Shown here piece by piece: positions 8,678 through 18,377 of a stretch of DNA of 64,000 bases; position 1 is the first letter of the stretch, and each line of letters opens with the position of its first letter. Location of the stretch: assembly GCF_015644585.1 (NCBI RefSeq), contig NZ_JADOBI010000002.1, forward strand, positions 496,001 to 560,000, in the 5' to 3' direction. This DNA comes from Rahnella laticis. GTDB taxonomy: Bacteria; Pseudomonadota; Gammaproteobacteria; Enterobacterales; Enterobacteriaceae. The translations under genes and the position numbers were made by a program. Under the pieces are notes generated by a model. The model had not been told where the DNA came from. It saw only the letters and a program-made list of their open reading frames with translations, and did not search any database.

Positions 8678-8806
8678 TTATGGTTGTGTTTGTATAAACC
8701 AATATATAGGAATACATCTTTTCTCCCCCAGACTTTCACGTTGCCAGCCTTGTACTGAATGCGTAGTGTTGTTCTTTCGAAATGGCTGACAAGAGTGGGC
8801 GAACAA

Positions 8807-9577
8807 ATGGCCGTGAAATGGATAATTCTATGTTTTGTAGGGGTTTTGTTGCTGTCATTCGGTTACAGCTATGCCAGGGCGGCGCACACTAAAACGGAGC
8901 CTGCCAGCCAGAACTGGGCGACGGCGCGTCGTGATTCTGCGGGTATTGCGCCCGATCCGGTCAAACTGCGCAGTACTGCGATTATCCAGATATATGCCGC
9001 ACCGACGTATGGCTGGCGCGGGCTGGTGGCGGTACATCCGTGGATCATTTTCAAACGCGAAGGCGAAACGGCGTTTACACGTTATGACGTCATCAGCTGG
9101 GGCAGCACGAACGTTGTCCGCCGCAATTATGCGATCCCTGACGGTTACTGGTTTGGGTCTAAGCCTAAATTACTGGTCGATCACCGCGGGGCTCAGGCTG
9201 AAGCGATGATCCCCAATATTGTCGCAGCGATAAAAAGTTATCCGTATCCGCATACCTATCACGCGTGGCCGGGTCCTAACAGCAACACATTTATGGCGCA
9301 CATTGGCCGTGAAGTGCCGGATCTGCAACTCGATATGCCGTCTAACGCCATTGGCAAAGATTATCGCGGCATTACAAATCCGATCGGTTTACCGCCTTCC
9401 GGGCGGGGCGTGCAGGTTTCAGTACTGGGGCTTTTGGGCGTCACGCTTGGCGTTGAAGAAGGTGTTGAAGTGAATGTACTAGGGCTGAATCTGGGAGTTG
9501 ATTTCAAAAATCCGGCGCTGCGTTTGCCGTTTGTCGGGCGCGTTGGTTTTGATAATCCTCAAAATGCCGGGCTTTAG
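8807..9577 (+). CDS. DUF3750-type protein, membrane-anchored
   Basis: 256 residues from ATG 8807, with an N-terminal hydrophobic segment (WIILCFVGVLLLSFGYSYARA) that is either a signal peptide or an anchor. The rest would be periplasmic: PWIIFKREGETAFTRYDVISWG, then YPYPHTYHAWPGPNSNTFMAHIGREVPDL. This His/Asn-rich core (WPGPNSNTF) matches my recollection of DUF3750. Function unknown. An earlier in-frame ATG at 8759 would add 16 polar residues but has no visible ribosome site. GC content is back to the chromosomal norm, so the gene is not part of the T6SS cassette. Confidence 0.7.
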   Translation: MAVKWIILCFVGVLLLSFGYSYARAAHTKTEPASQNWATARRDSAGIAPDPVKLRSTAIIQIYAAPTYGWRGLVAVHPWIIFKREGETAFTRYDVISWGSTNVVRRNYAIPDGYWFGSKPKLLVDHRGAQAEAMIPNIVAAIKSYPYPHTYHAWPGPNSNTFMAHIGREVPDLQLDMPSNAIGKDYRGITNPIGLPPSGRGVQVSVLGLLGVTLGVEEGVEVNVLGLNLGVDFKNPALRLPFVGRVGFDNPQNAGL

Positions 9578-9610
9578 CGTTTATTACTAAAATGTACTTC
9601 AGAATGAAAA

Positions 9611-9633
9611 CTGGCCGGACTCTCTCCGGCCAG
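9611..9633. terminator. Bidirectional hairpin between DUF3750 gene and maeA
   Basis: Perfect 9-bp stem CTGGCCGGA / TCCGGCCAG with a 5-base loop between two convergent genes. T-runs are weak on both sides. Confidence 0.6.
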
Positions 9634-9641
9634 ACAAATGA

Positions 9642-11330
9642 TCAGAACGATGAATGCTTGTAGGACCGGTATTCTGGCTTCCAGAATTCAGTATCAAGAC
9701 GGTTTTGCAGCGTCTCTTGCGACATTTCCGGCGCCACACCTTCCTGCTGTGCCACACGGGCGACTTCGGCGGCAATCACTTTCGACACATGCTGAATATC
9801 GGCGATAGCCGGTAACAGCGAACCTTTGCCGGTGGTTGCCAGTGGAGATAAGCTCGCCAGCGCCTGACTGGCGGCCAGCAACATTCCATCAGTTACGCGA
9901 CGCGCTTTGGCGGCCAGGATCCCCAAACCTAAACCGGGGAAGATATACGCATTGTTACATTGCGGGATCGGGTAGGTGCGGTCCTGATAATGCACCGGTG
10001 CAAACGGGCTGCCGGTGGCCATCAGCGCGGCGCCTTCTGTCCACGCAATTACGTCCTGCGGGCGGGCTTCAGCGCGCGACGTCGGATTCGACAACGGCAT
10101 GATGATCGGATGGTGGCAGTTGTGGTGCATTTCGCGGATGATTTCTTCGGTGAACAGCCCCGGTTGCCCGGAAACGCCAATCAGAATCGTCGGTTTGGAG
10201 TTATGTACGACATCCTGCAACGAGATGTTTTGGGCATCGACCTTCCAGTGGGCAATGTTGGCCTTGCGAGTAACCAGCTTGCGCTGGAAACCGAGCACGT
10301 TCGGCATGTCATCCGTCAGCAGGCCAAAGCGATCCACCATAAAGACCTGGCTGCGCGCTTCATCTTCCGTTGCGCCTTCGGCAATCATCTGCGCAACAAT
10401 TTTTTCTGCGATACCACAGCCGGCAGAACCCGCGCCGAGGAAAGTCACGTGCTGGTCGCGCAGTTGCGTTCCGGCGGCGTGGCTGGCGGCAATCAGGCAG
10501 CCCAGCGTGACAGCGGCGGTGCCCTGTATATCATCATTGAAGCAGCAAAGCTCTTCACGATAACGCTCCAGCAAGGGCATCGCGTTGGTCTGCGCGAAAT
10601 CTTCGAACTGAAGCAATACGTCCGGCCAGCGTGTTTTCACCGCCTGAATGAACATATCCATGAATTCATTGTATTCGCCGTCGGTAATGCGCGGGTGGCG
10701 CCAGCCCATATACAGCGGGTCATCGAGGCGCTGCGCATTATTGGTGCCAACGTCGAGCATGATCGGCAACGTATTGGCCGGGTTGATCCCGCCGCAAGAG
10801 GTATATAACGACAGTTTACCGATAGGAATACCCATCCCGCCGATGCCCTGATCGCCCAGCCCCAGAATGCGTTCGCCGTCGGTGACGACGATCACCCGGA
10901 TGTCGTTTTTGGAGAAGTTTTGCAGCATTTCATCAATGTGGTCGCGGTCCGGGTAGGAGATAAACAACCCTCTCGCGCGGCGGTAGATATCAGAGAAATG
11001 CTCGCAGGCTTCACCAACGGTCGGGGTGTAAATGATCGGCAGCATTTCTTCCAGATGAGAATTCACCAGGTTATAGAAGAGCGTTTCGTTGGTGTCCTGG
11101 ATATTGCGCAGATAAACGTGTTTGGAGATATCACGTTTGAATTCAGAGAATTGGGAGTATGCACGGTCGGTCTGTTCGCTGATGGTTTCCACCTGATTTG
11201 GCAGCAATCCGTTCAGATTAAGCGCCAGACGTTCTTCGCGACTGAAGGCCGAACCTTTGTTCAGCAGCGGATTTTCGAGTAACAGCGAACCGGTGTAATG
11301 CGTGTAGAGTGGGCGTTTTTTTAACATCAT
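9642..11330 (-). CDS. maeA: NAD-dependent malic enzyme
   Basis: 562 residues, near the length of E. coli MaeA (565), and alignable to it from recall over the whole length. It converts malate to pyruvate and CO2, reducing NAD. Visible motifs: [14 protein letters not shown], the malic enzyme signature region [44 protein letters not shown] and the Rossmann motif [13 protein letters not shown]. It is cytoplasmic. It is divergent from a malate-permease-like AEC transporter over a 485-base promoter region. It may supply NADH to the fumarate reductase encoded 7 kb away, which is inference. Confidence 0.95.
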   Translation of the reverse strand: MMLKKRPLYTHYTGSLLLENPLLNKGSAFSREERLALNLNGLLPNQVETISEQTDRAYSQFSEFKRDISKHVYLRNIQDTNETLFYNLVNSHLEEMLPIIYTPTVGEACEHFSDIYRRARGLFISYPDRDHIDEMLQNFSKNDIRVIVVTDGERILGLGDQGIGGMGIPIGKLSLYTSCGGINPANTLPIMLDVGTNNAQRLDDPLYMGWRHPRITDGEYNEFMDMFIQAVKTRWPDVLLQFEDFAQTNAMPLLERYREELCCFNDDIQGTAAVTLGCLIAASHAAGTQLRDQHVTFLGAGSAGCGIAEKIVAQMIAEGATEDEARSQVFMVDRFGLLTDDMPNVLGFQRKLVTRKANIAHWKVDAQNISLQDVVHNSKPTILIGVSGQPGLFTEEIIREMHHNCHHPIIMPLSNPTSRAEARPQDVIAWTEGAALMATGSPFAPVHYQDRTYPIPQCNNAYIFPGLGLGILAAKARRVTDGMLLAASQALASLSPLATTGKGSLLPAIADIQHVSKVIAAEVARVAQQEGVAPEMSQETLQNRLDTEFWKPEYRSYKHSSF

Positions 11331-11816
11331 TAAGCCTTAGAGTTTGTACTCAGTGATTTCCCTCGGCGTTATTTCTTCGCTTCAGGATCCCTCGCAGTAA
11401 AATCCTATAAACAATCAAATCGGAGTGAATGGAAAATAAATAAAATGGCGCACAGCAGCCGGAAATAGTATTTTTTATTGTCTTATTTTTATATCACGCG
11501 AGGGGGTAGGGTTCTGGTTACATAAATTACAAAAGCATTTAAATACTTACTTAGTGATGAAAGACGTCAGTATGTTGTTGGATATTTCAGAATAATTCAG
11601 CGTAAGTAATAAAATGACTCTGCACTTAAGCTAAATATTGGAAATTAATTCAACGCATTGATTTTGATGTGGTTTACGGTTAAGTAATTATTGTTATTCC
11701 TATCTGGTATACAGATGTGAGCATTATCACAAATACCTCTGGGTTAAAATAATATAAAGACTCGCGGTTTTATTTTCCTTCATTCAATTAACAATAAAAA
11801 AGATAAAGGTCTGATT
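11331..11816. other. Divergent promoter region maeA / AEC permease
   Basis: About 485 bases, AT-rich, no gene. The one clear element is a perfect CRP palindrome at 11716-11731. AT-rich tracts follow it before the AEC gene and could hold its -10 box, but I cannot fix it. Confidence 0.6.
11716..11731. promoter_or_regulatory. CRP (cAMP receptor protein) binding site
   Basis: TGTGAGCATTATCACA matches the consensus TGTGA-N6-TCACA at all ten positions. It lies 85 bases upstream of the AEC permease ATG, a usual place for class I or II activation, and about 390 bases from maeA. Catabolite control of malate uptake is the likely role. Confidence 0.85.
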
Positions 11817-12761
11817 ATGCCAACGTTACTCTTATCCTCTTTATTTCCTTTAGTTTTTGTTATGGTTTTAGGCTGGCTGAGCGGGAAACTCGGTTATATG
11901 AAACGGGACGATGCAACGGTATTAGCCACCGTGGTGATTCGTTTTGCTTTGCCATTACATCTTTTTATCGGCGCATTACACACCGATCCTTCCAAAATAC
12001 AGAATTTATCCTTTATGGCTGTGCTGGTGATTGGCCTGATGGGGTCTTATCTTCTGACATTGTGCATCTCGCGGTTTCTGTTCCGGCACGACATAAAAAC
12101 CAGCGCTATTCAGTCGCTGGTTTGTGCGTTTCCGGATATGGCGTATTTCGGCGCGCCGGTTCTGGCTGTGCTTATCGGGCCGGAAGGTTTTCTCGGCGTA
12201 CTGGTCGGGAATCTGATCACCAGCGTACTGATGATCCCGCTGACCATCGTTCTGATCCGCATGGGGGATAAAGACAGTGAACTGGCCGGGCAGGGCAGCC
12301 TGGGCAAAATGATTCTGACCAATCTGTTTAAAGCGGTGCGAAACCCGATTGTGTGGATCCCGGTGCTCGGCGTCATCATGAGTCTGGCAGGGATCAAAAT
12401 CCCTGAACTGCTTTCATCTTCAGTTGAAATGATGGGGAAAACGGCAGGCGGGATTTCGTTATTCGCGCTGGGGTTGTTGTTCTTCGGTGAACGTCCGACG
12501 CTGAATATCCATACGTTTACCAACATCGGGATGAAAAACTTAATCCAGCCGGCCATCATGGCCGCCGCCGGGATAGCATTTGGGCTGAGCCATACGCTGA
12601 TGCAGCAGGTGGTGATTATCGGTGCTACGCCGTCGGCGATTGCCGCCGGAATGTTTGCGGTGCGCAGCGATACCTACGTGGAATCCGCGTCCTCTTCCAT
12701 TCTCATCGGGACTGCACTCGGAATTGTGACGGAAGGGATCGTGATTTTTATGATGTCTTAA
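11817..12761 (+). CDS. AEC-family transporter, malate permease-like
   Basis: 314 residues, about 10 hydrophobic segments in two halves, typical of the auxin efflux carrier (AEC) superfamily. Motifs include LGWLSGKLGYM, CAFPDMAYFGAPVLAVLIG in the first half and GATPSAIAAGMFAVRSDTYVESASSSILIGT near the end. Bacterial members include MleP (malate) and MdcF (malonate). Divergence from maeA and the CRP site favour malate or a related carboxylate, which is inference from context. A ribosome site AAAGG precedes the ATG. It ends at a strong bidirectional hairpin. Confidence 0.85.
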   Translation: MPTLLLSSLFPLVFVMVLGWLSGKLGYMKRDDATVLATVVIRFALPLHLFIGALHTDPSKIQNLSFMAVLVIGLMGSYLLTLCISRFLFRHDIKTSAIQSLVCAFPDMAYFGAPVLAVLIGPEGFLGVLVGNLITSVLMIPLTIVLIRMGDKDSELAGQGSLGKMILTNLFKAVRNPIVWIPVLGVIMSLAGIKIPELLSSSVEMMGKTAGGISLFALGLLFFGERPTLNIHTFTNIGMKNLIQPAIMAAAGIAFGLSHTLMQQVVIIGATPSAIAAGMFAVRSDTYVESASSSILIGTALGIVTEGIVIFMMS

Positions 12762-12776
12762 ACCAGTAAGATTCAC

Positions 12777-12822
12777 GGAGAGTGAACGGCCTGATTAAAA
12801 GCTCAGAACCCGTTCACTCTCC
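12777..12822. terminator. Bidirectional terminator between AEC gene and fic
   Basis: Perfect 13-bp inverted repeat GGAGAGTGAACGG / CCGTTCACTCTCC with a 20-base loop, placed between convergent genes. Confidence 0.7.
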
Positions 12823-14139
12823 TCAGTTTGAAGCGATGTGCACAGGCTTATTCACGGCAATATACACGGTCTGCTGCCCGTTTGTTTTATGTTCTTCTGA
12901 CAACTGTTCCCGCACCAGTGCACGCAGATCGTTTCTTGCCGTGTTATCAGAAACGCCCATTTTTTGGCTGACTTCTGCTGCGGTAAATTCCTTACCGGGT
13001 GCAGCCAGCATGATGTTGACGAGTGCTATCTGGCGCTGAGTGAGTCTTTGCAGGGCTCCTGATTTGAACAGCATGATGTCGAGAGATGTCCGGCGCGTTA
13101 CAAGAGCATCTATGTGGTGATAGAGATTATCAAGTGCCCGTCTGATGATACTCAGCTGATATTCCAGGAAGTAGGTGAGATCCATGCCATCAGTTTCCGT
13201 GTACTGATAACTACGGGCGTATTTGACCGGTGCTGCGTAAAGCAGGTTGCTGATTGAAATAAACCGAAAGGCTTCATAGCCCGATTTAAGCAGATACCAG
13301 TAAAACAATGCCCGGCTGGTTCGGCCGTTGCCATCCCGGAACGGATGTTCATGGGCAATCATAAAGTGCAAAATGCAGGCTCGCAGAAGCGGATGAACGT
13401 AGGGACCTGCATCTGAGTTTATCCACGAACAGACGTTCTCAAGCCGCTCAATAATATTGGCAGCTTGCGGCGGTTGGTGAACGATATTGCCGTCGTAATC
13501 CGCAATCACGATGTCATCCGAATCACGAAACTGACCAGGCATGTACTTGCTATCGTCAATTCCCTCCATACCGACAGCATGCAAATGTCGGATCAGGCTG
13601 ATGGAGAGGGGTTCATCCAGATGCTCAGAGATTTCGGCCATCAGCCGGGCGTTCCCGACAATCATTTGTTCGCTCTCGGTACGCGGTTTTCTGCCTGACT
13701 CGAGCATACTGCGTGCCACCCGAGTTGTGGTATTGGCCCCCTCAAGCTGTGAACTGGTAATTGCTTCATCAAGTTCAAGCGGTATCAGCGCGGCGCCTGT
13801 ACCCTGCAACCTCTCTTCCTGCTGGCGCAGCGCCTGCGTTGTGCCAGATTTGTCAACGCGCTCGCAGGTCTCATTCATGGATGCCGTAGTATTGAAACCC
13901 GCACGCTGTCCTGATTCGTTCTCATAATCAATAAATTGGGATGCGAAAGCGCGCGCTCTGCGGGTAAAACTCCAGGCCAAAACCTGATCATCACCCTTAT
14001 TCACGCGGTGCCTGAATTCATCCCAAGGCATATAACGTCCGCGTTCATCCACCAGACGCGCGTAGGGCAGGTAATGCTCTAATTGTTCGCCTGTGACGGA
14101 TGACAGAGGGGTTAACTCAGGCGGCAGTTTAATGCTCAT
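12823..14139 (-). CDS. Fic-domain protein with N-terminal inhibitory motif and C-terminal winged helix
   Basis: 438 residues. The catalytic Fic motif HPFRDGNGR is at about 265-273, complete with His and the anion-binding loop, so AMP transfer (or another NMP) to hydroxyl groups of target proteins is expected. A class II inhibitory motif SSQLEG (S/T-x3-E-G) is at about 129-134 and would auto-inhibit the enzyme through its Glu. The C-terminal 80 residues look like a winged helix (FTAAEVSQKMGVSDNTARNDLRAL). No separate antitoxin is present or needed. The frame opens with TTG at 14145, and the ATG at 14139 is chosen. It stands alone between metabolic genes. Target unknown. Confidence 0.9.
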   Translation of the reverse strand: MSIKLPPELTPLSSVTGEQLEHYLPYARLVDERGRYMPWDEFRHRVNKGDDQVLAWSFTRRARAFASQFIDYENESGQRAGFNTTASMNETCERVDKSGTTQALRQQEERLQGTGAALIPLELDEAITSSQLEGANTTTRVARSMLESGRKPRTESEQMIVGNARLMAEISEHLDEPLSISLIRHLHAVGMEGIDDSKYMPGQFRDSDDIVIADYDGNIVHQPPQAANIIERLENVCSWINSDAGPYVHPLLRACILHFMIAHEHPFRDGNGRTSRALFYWYLLKSGYEAFRFISISNLLYAAPVKYARSYQYTETDGMDLTYFLEYQLSIIRRALDNLYHHIDALVTRRTSLDIMLFKSGALQRLTQRQIALVNIMLAAPGKEFTAAEVSQKMGVSDNTARNDLRALVREQLSEEHKTNGQQTVYIAVNKPVHIASN

Positions 14140-14242
14140 TTGCAATCTATCTCAAAAATTAAGAATATTGATATAGTTTACGCTGCTGCGGGATGGCGTC
14201 AAATTGTTCTGATCTGTAAGAACCCGGTTCTGCGGCATAAAT

Positions 14243-14268
14243 AAAAAAGCCCGCCATTTACGGCGGGC
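14243..14268 (-). terminator. Terminator of the fumarase gene
   Basis: 7-bp stem GCCCGCC / GGCGGGC followed on the minus strand by TTTTTT, 22 bases after the fumarase stop. Confidence 0.9.
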
Positions 14269-14290
14269 CTTATGTTTTACTGCAATGCGA

Positions 14291-15937
14291 TTACTTCACG
14301 CATTTAGCACATTGGTTTTGCTGAATCTGCTGGAAGAAGTCGTTGCCTTTGTCATCCACCAGGATGAACGCCGGGAAGTTTTCGACTTCAATTTTCCAGA
14401 TGGCTTCCATCCCTAATTCAGGATATTCAACGCATTCCAGGCTCTTGATGCTTTGCTGAGCCAGAACCGCTGCCGGGCCGCCGATGCTACCCAGATAGAA
14501 GCCGCCATGTTTGTGACACGCATCCGTCACTTGCTGGCTGCGGTTGCCTTTTGCCAGCATGATCATGCTGCCGCCGTTTGATTGCAGCAGATCCACGTAG
14601 GAATCCATACGGCCTGCGGTGGTCGGGCCGAGGGAACCGGATGCATAACCTTCCGGCGTTTTCGCCGGGCCAGCATAGTAAATCGGGTGATCTTTAACGT
14701 ACTGCGGCAAACCTTCGCCGTTATCCAGACGCTCTTTCAGTTTGGCGTGCGCAATGTCACGGCCCACGATAATCGTACCGCTCAGGGAAAGGCGGGTTGA
14801 TACCGGATATTCAGAAAGCTGCGCGAGGATTTCTTTCATCGGGCGGTTCAGGTCAACTTTAACGGCTTCGCCTTCGCCTGCATGACGCAGTGATTCAGGG
14901 ATATATTTGCCCGGATTGCTTTCCAGTTTCTCAATCCAGATACCGTCTTTGTTGATTTTCGCGCGGATGTTACGGTCAGCTGAGCAGGAAACGCCCATGC
15001 CTACCGGGCAGGAAGCGCCGTGGCGTGGAAGACGGACAACGCGGATGTCGTGAGCAAAGTATTTGCCACCGAACTGTGCGCCGAGGCCCAGATTGTTCGC
15101 TTCGACCAGCAATTCCTGTTCGAGCTGTACGTCGCGGAACGCCTGACCGTGTTCGTTGCCTTCAGTTGGCAGGCCATCGTAGTAATGGGTTGACGCCAGT
15201 TTCACTGTTTTCAGCGTGGCTTCGGCAGAAGTACCGCCGATAACAAACGCGATATGGTACGGAGGACAGGCCGCTGTGCCCAACGTGCGCATTTTCTCAA
15301 CCAGATAACCTTTCAGCTTCGCCGGGGTAATCAGCGCTTTGGTTTCCTGATAAAGATAGGTTTTGTTCGCAGAACCCCCGCCTTTGGCGATGCACAGGAA
15401 TTTGTACTCGTCGCCATCGACGCTGTAGAGGTCGATTTGCGCTGGCAGGTTGGTGCCGGTGTTCACTTCTTTGTACATATCCAGCGCAGCATTCTGCGAA
15501 TAGCGCAGGTTGTCTTCGATGAACGTGTTGTACACGCCCTGAGACAGACTGGCTTCGTCGTTGCCGCCAGTCCAGACGCGCTGGCCTTTTTTGCCCATGA
15601 TGATCGCGGTGCCGGTGTCCTGGCAGGTTGGCAGAATGCCTTTCGCGGCGATCTCTGAGTTTCTCAGGAACTGCAATGCGACGTATTTGTCGTTTTCGCT
15701 GGCTTCCAGGTCATCCAGGATTGCGGCAACTTGTTGCTGATGCGCAGGACGCAGCATGAAAGAAGCATCGTGAAATGCGTGCTGCGCCAGCAGGGTAAGC
15801 GCTTCGGGCGCGACTTTTAAAACGTCTTCACCGTCAAACTGGCTGACGGAGACGTGCTCTTTGGTCAGCAGATAGTATTCGGTTTCGTCTTTGGAAACGG
15901 GGAAGGGATTCTGATAGTAGAAAGGTTTATTCGACAT
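14291..15937 (-). CDS. fumA: Class I (iron-sulfur) fumarate hydratase
   Basis: 548 residues, the length of E. coli FumA/FumB, and nearly co-linear with both by recall. It interconverts malate and fumarate using an oxygen-sensitive [4Fe-4S] cluster. Visible motifs: [10 protein letters not shown] (cluster Cys), [72 protein letters not shown]. Some segments are closer to FumB ([20 protein letters not shown]), others to FumA, so the symbol is a family label. Lying beside the exchanger, fumarate reductase and DcuSR, it likely acts in the malate-to-fumarate direction anaerobically (inference). Confidence 0.93.
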   Translation of the reverse strand: MSNKPFYYQNPFPVSKDETEYYLLTKEHVSVSQFDGEDVLKVAPEALTLLAQHAFHDASFMLRPAHQQQVAAILDDLEASENDKYVALQFLRNSEIAAKGILPTCQDTGTAIIMGKKGQRVWTGGNDEASLSQGVYNTFIEDNLRYSQNAALDMYKEVNTGTNLPAQIDLYSVDGDEYKFLCIAKGGGSANKTYLYQETKALITPAKLKGYLVEKMRTLGTAACPPYHIAFVIGGTSAEATLKTVKLASTHYYDGLPTEGNEHGQAFRDVQLEQELLVEANNLGLGAQFGGKYFAHDIRVVRLPRHGASCPVGMGVSCSADRNIRAKINKDGIWIEKLESNPGKYIPESLRHAGEGEAVKVDLNRPMKEILAQLSEYPVSTRLSLSGTIIVGRDIAHAKLKERLDNGEGLPQYVKDHPIYYAGPAKTPEGYASGSLGPTTAGRMDSYVDLLQSNGGSMIMLAKGNRSQQVTDACHKHGGFYLGSIGGPAAVLAQQSIKSLECVEYPELGMEAIWKIEVENFPAFILVDDKGNDFFQQIQQNQCAKCVK

Positions 15938-16032
15938 TGTTTTCTCACTTAATCCGTTATGGCCGCCACGGGTACAACGATTTTCAGGAAGAGTACGGGA
16001 AAATCACGGCGACGTTTCTATTCGTTCCGTAT

Positions 16033-16061
16033 GTTGCCAGCCAAATACACAGGCTGGCAAC
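16033..16061. other. Stem-loop between the exchanger and fumarase genes
   Basis: Perfect 10-bp repeat GTTGCCAGCC / GGCTGGCAAC with a 9-base loop. There is no T-run on either strand, so it is more likely an RNA processing or stability element, or a weak attenuator, in a transcript running from the exchanger gene into fumarase. Confidence 0.55.
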
Positions 16062-16127
16062 GTGGTTTAACTGTTTTATTTCAGTAAATGCTCTGTTAAT
16101 GCTTTGTAGGTGATTTTATGCACACCC

Positions 16128-17639
16128 TCAGAACATCATCACCATCCACGGGTAGCCGATAACCAGTAATGCGACCAGGAAGATTGCACCGAAGATGGTG
16201 CCCAGACGCCAGTAATCTTTGGTTGGCAGATAACCACTCCCGTAGTAAATCGGGCTCGGGCCAGTACCGTACGGTGTGATGATCCCCATAACACCCAGAG
16301 ACGTCACCATCAGCAGACAGAACACCTGCATATTGATGCCCGGGATCGCAGCACCAATAGTCAGCATAGCCGGTAAAAGTGCGGTGGTGTGTGCGGTGGT
16401 GCTGGCAAACAGATAGTGCAGCAGGTAGAACGCCAGCAGCAGGGCGATTGTCGCCGCGCCCGGAGAGATACCGCCCATCAGCGCAGCGCCTTCTTTACCC
16501 AGCCAGGCGATGAAACCCGTACGGGACAGGCCATCGGCCAGAGCAACCAGCGTGGCAAACCAGGCAAAGGTGTTCCAGGCCGGTTTATTGCTGGTGATAT
16601 CGTTCCAGTTCAGAACGCCGGTCCACAACATCAGAACCACAACCAGCAGGGCAGCCATTGCTGGCTCAATGAAGCTGGCGGCAAAAATCCACATCGCCAG
16701 CGCACAGCATACGAAGACCAGCAGCAGGATTTCGTGACGGGACATTCTGCCCAGTTTTGCCAGTTCAGACGTCGCCCATTTTGGCACTTCGTCATTCACT
16801 TTGACTTCCGGCGGGTAGAACCAGTAGGCCAGCAGCGGCATGGTCAGCAGCAACAGCAAGCCGACCGGCAGGAACGCCATGAACCAGGTGCCCCAGGAAA
16901 TGTTGATTCCGGTGACGCTGTTCACGATGCCCAGCGCCAGCAGGTTAGGTGCCAGTGCAGACAGGAACATCGAGCTGGTGATACACGCCGCGGTGATCGC
17001 AACCCACATCAGATAAGAACCGATTTTACGCGCACTCGGGTCGTTAGGTTTTGAGCCGTACAGCGGGGGCAGGTTGGCAATGATCGGGTAGATCGTGCCG
17101 CCGCTGCGCGCGGTATTGGACGGTGTGAACGGTGCCAGCAGCAGGTCTGCGAAGGTGATGGCATAACCGAGCGTCAGGCTGCGGCGACCCAGATATTTCA
17201 CCAGAATCAGCGCCAGACGGCGGCCAAACTGGGTTTTATCGTAGCCCGCGGCAAACATGAATGCGCCGAAGATTAACCAGACCGTAGAGTTGCCGAAACC
17301 ACTGACTGCCCATTTAAAGGACTGTGCAGCCATTTTGAATTTCGGATCCGCCAGTTCTGCCGGGCTGAACAGCAACCACTGGCTGAAAAGGGCGATGACC
17401 ACGACACCGGTCAGGCCGATAACGGCACCTGGCAATGGCTCGAAGATCAGACCGACGATGACACCGACAAAAATGGCGAAGAAGTGCCATGCGTAAGGTT
17501 CAAGGCCATCAGGAGTAGGAACCAGCAGCAACAGAACCGCCACCAGCACGGGAAGTAACATAAAGATCCAGCGATTTTTCTTGCCGGTTTCGGCTTTTTT
17601 CGCTGGCTCTTTCACCGCAGTTTTTGTTATTTCGCTCAT
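16128..17639 (-). CDS. DASS-family dicarboxylate/succinate exchanger (CitT/TtdT-like)
   Basis: 503 residues with about 12 hydrophobic segments in the CitT/TtdT branch of the divalent anion:Na symporter (DASS) family. Motifs: FGAFMFAAGYDKTQFGRRLAL, LLLAPFTPSNTARSGGTIYPI (SNT substrate loop), FASTTAHTTALLPAM and ITPYGTGPSPIYYGSGY. Known E. coli relatives exchange citrate or tartrate for succinate. Here the neighbours point to fumarate, malate or tartrate in and succinate out, replacing DcuB (inference). It starts with an N-terminal Lys-rich tail. It is upstream of fumarase on the same strand, and its promoter region holds a perfect FNR site 212 bases from the ATG. Confidence 0.88.
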   Translation of the reverse strand: MSEITKTAVKEPAKKAETGKKNRWIFMLLPVLVAVLLLLVPTPDGLEPYAWHFFAIFVGVIVGLIFEPLPGAVIGLTGVVVIALFSQWLLFSPAELADPKFKMAAQSFKWAVSGFGNSTVWLIFGAFMFAAGYDKTQFGRRLALILVKYLGRRSLTLGYAITFADLLLAPFTPSNTARSGGTIYPIIANLPPLYGSKPNDPSARKIGSYLMWVAITAACITSSMFLSALAPNLLALGIVNSVTGINISWGTWFMAFLPVGLLLLLTMPLLAYWFYPPEVKVNDEVPKWATSELAKLGRMSRHEILLLVFVCCALAMWIFAASFIEPAMAALLVVVLMLWTGVLNWNDITSNKPAWNTFAWFATLVALADGLSRTGFIAWLGKEGAALMGGISPGAATIALLLAFYLLHYLFASTTAHTTALLPAMLTIGAAIPGINMQVFCLLMVTSLGVMGIITPYGTGPSPIYYGSGYLPTKDYWRLGTIFGAIFLVALLVIGYPWMVMMF

Positions 17640-17850
17640 AATATTTATCTTAGGTAGTTAGGAATATTGTGATGATGCTTAGGTAAAATGTCTTATGTAT
17701 TTTTTTAGTTACTTTGGTTTTTTTAGTTATTTAACGTTGCCCGTTACTTATTGAAAATCTGCCCCGTTATTATTATTTGTGTTTGGTAGATGTCATTCCC
17801 CTTAAGAGGGAGGAAATGTTTATATAATGCGTTTTCCCTATTTATTACTG

Positions 17851-17864
17851 TTGATCTTGATCAA
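17851..17864. promoter_or_regulatory. FNR box
   Basis: TTGATCTTGATCAA matches the FNR consensus TTGAT-N4-ATCAA exactly and is fully palindromic. FNR activates anaerobic respiration genes. The site is 212 bases before the exchanger ATG and about 510 before the reductase ATG, so it most likely serves the exchanger (and fumarase) transcript. Confidence 0.85.
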
Positions 17865-17960
17865 CAAAATACGGTGGCAGTTTAAATTTTAGAATGAATA
17901 AATGCCCTGAAGAGACGCTATTAAATCAAACTGCCGGGAAGTTGTGATGGGAGTATCTTT

Positions 17961-18100
17961 GCGGATGTAACCCTTGCACAAACAGGGGTATTCATAAATG
18001 AGAGTCATTCACATCCGTGAGCCTGACTGCGCGGATGCCCGTGGCCTTGCGGGCAGGCGAAATCTCTGATTTCTTGCGGGAAAGCCGGCTACGGATGTAA
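17961..18100. promoter_or_regulatory. Block of CGGATGT repeats, possible alternative RNA pairing or regulator sites
   Basis: CGGATGTAA occurs at 17962 and again at 18092. Its complement ACATCCG lies between them at 18011-18017 and can pair with either copy, but not both. A GC-rich hairpin (18036-18055) sits in between. This could be a switching 5' leader of the reductase mRNA or a set of protein-binding half-sites. I recognise no named motif. Confidence 0.4.
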
Positions 18101-18377
18101 TAGTTATCTGATCATATAAATACAAATAAGATCGTAGTTTACACGAATGTGATTATTTATTTTTAGCGTTAACATATTTTTAATATAACAGGCATTAAGT
18201 TAATAGATAAATAGTTAATAAACTAATGTAAGAGGTTTTGAAACTAAAAATAAAACTATATTAATAAGCATCAGACCGGCAATGAAATAAAACACACAAA
18301 TAATAATCAGATATTTCGTCAAATAGCGGCCGGTAAAGAATTCAGAAAATTAATACTTAAAATTTGGAGTTATCATT

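Larger units (their letters stand above)
17640..18377. other. Divergent regulatory region, exchanger / fumarate reductase
   Basis: About 740 bases with no supportable gene. It contains a perfect FNR box (17851-17864), then a GC-richer block (17961-18100) with three copies of a CGGATGT element in mixed orientation and a strong hairpin (TGCCCG 18036-18041 / CGGGCA 18050-18055), then about 250 AT-rich bases leading to the reductase gene. Confidence 0.6.

Noticed and set aside
9960-10808. A 282-codon plus-strand frame
   Set aside because: Antisense to maeA; shadow of its codon usage.
12823-14139. A toxin-antitoxin pair with fic
   Set aside because: The inhibitory helix motif is built into the protein itself and no small partner gene lies beside it.
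16033-16061. Rho-independent terminator between exchanger and fumarase genes
   Set aside because: The 10-bp stem has no T-run on either strand, so I list it only as a stem-loop.
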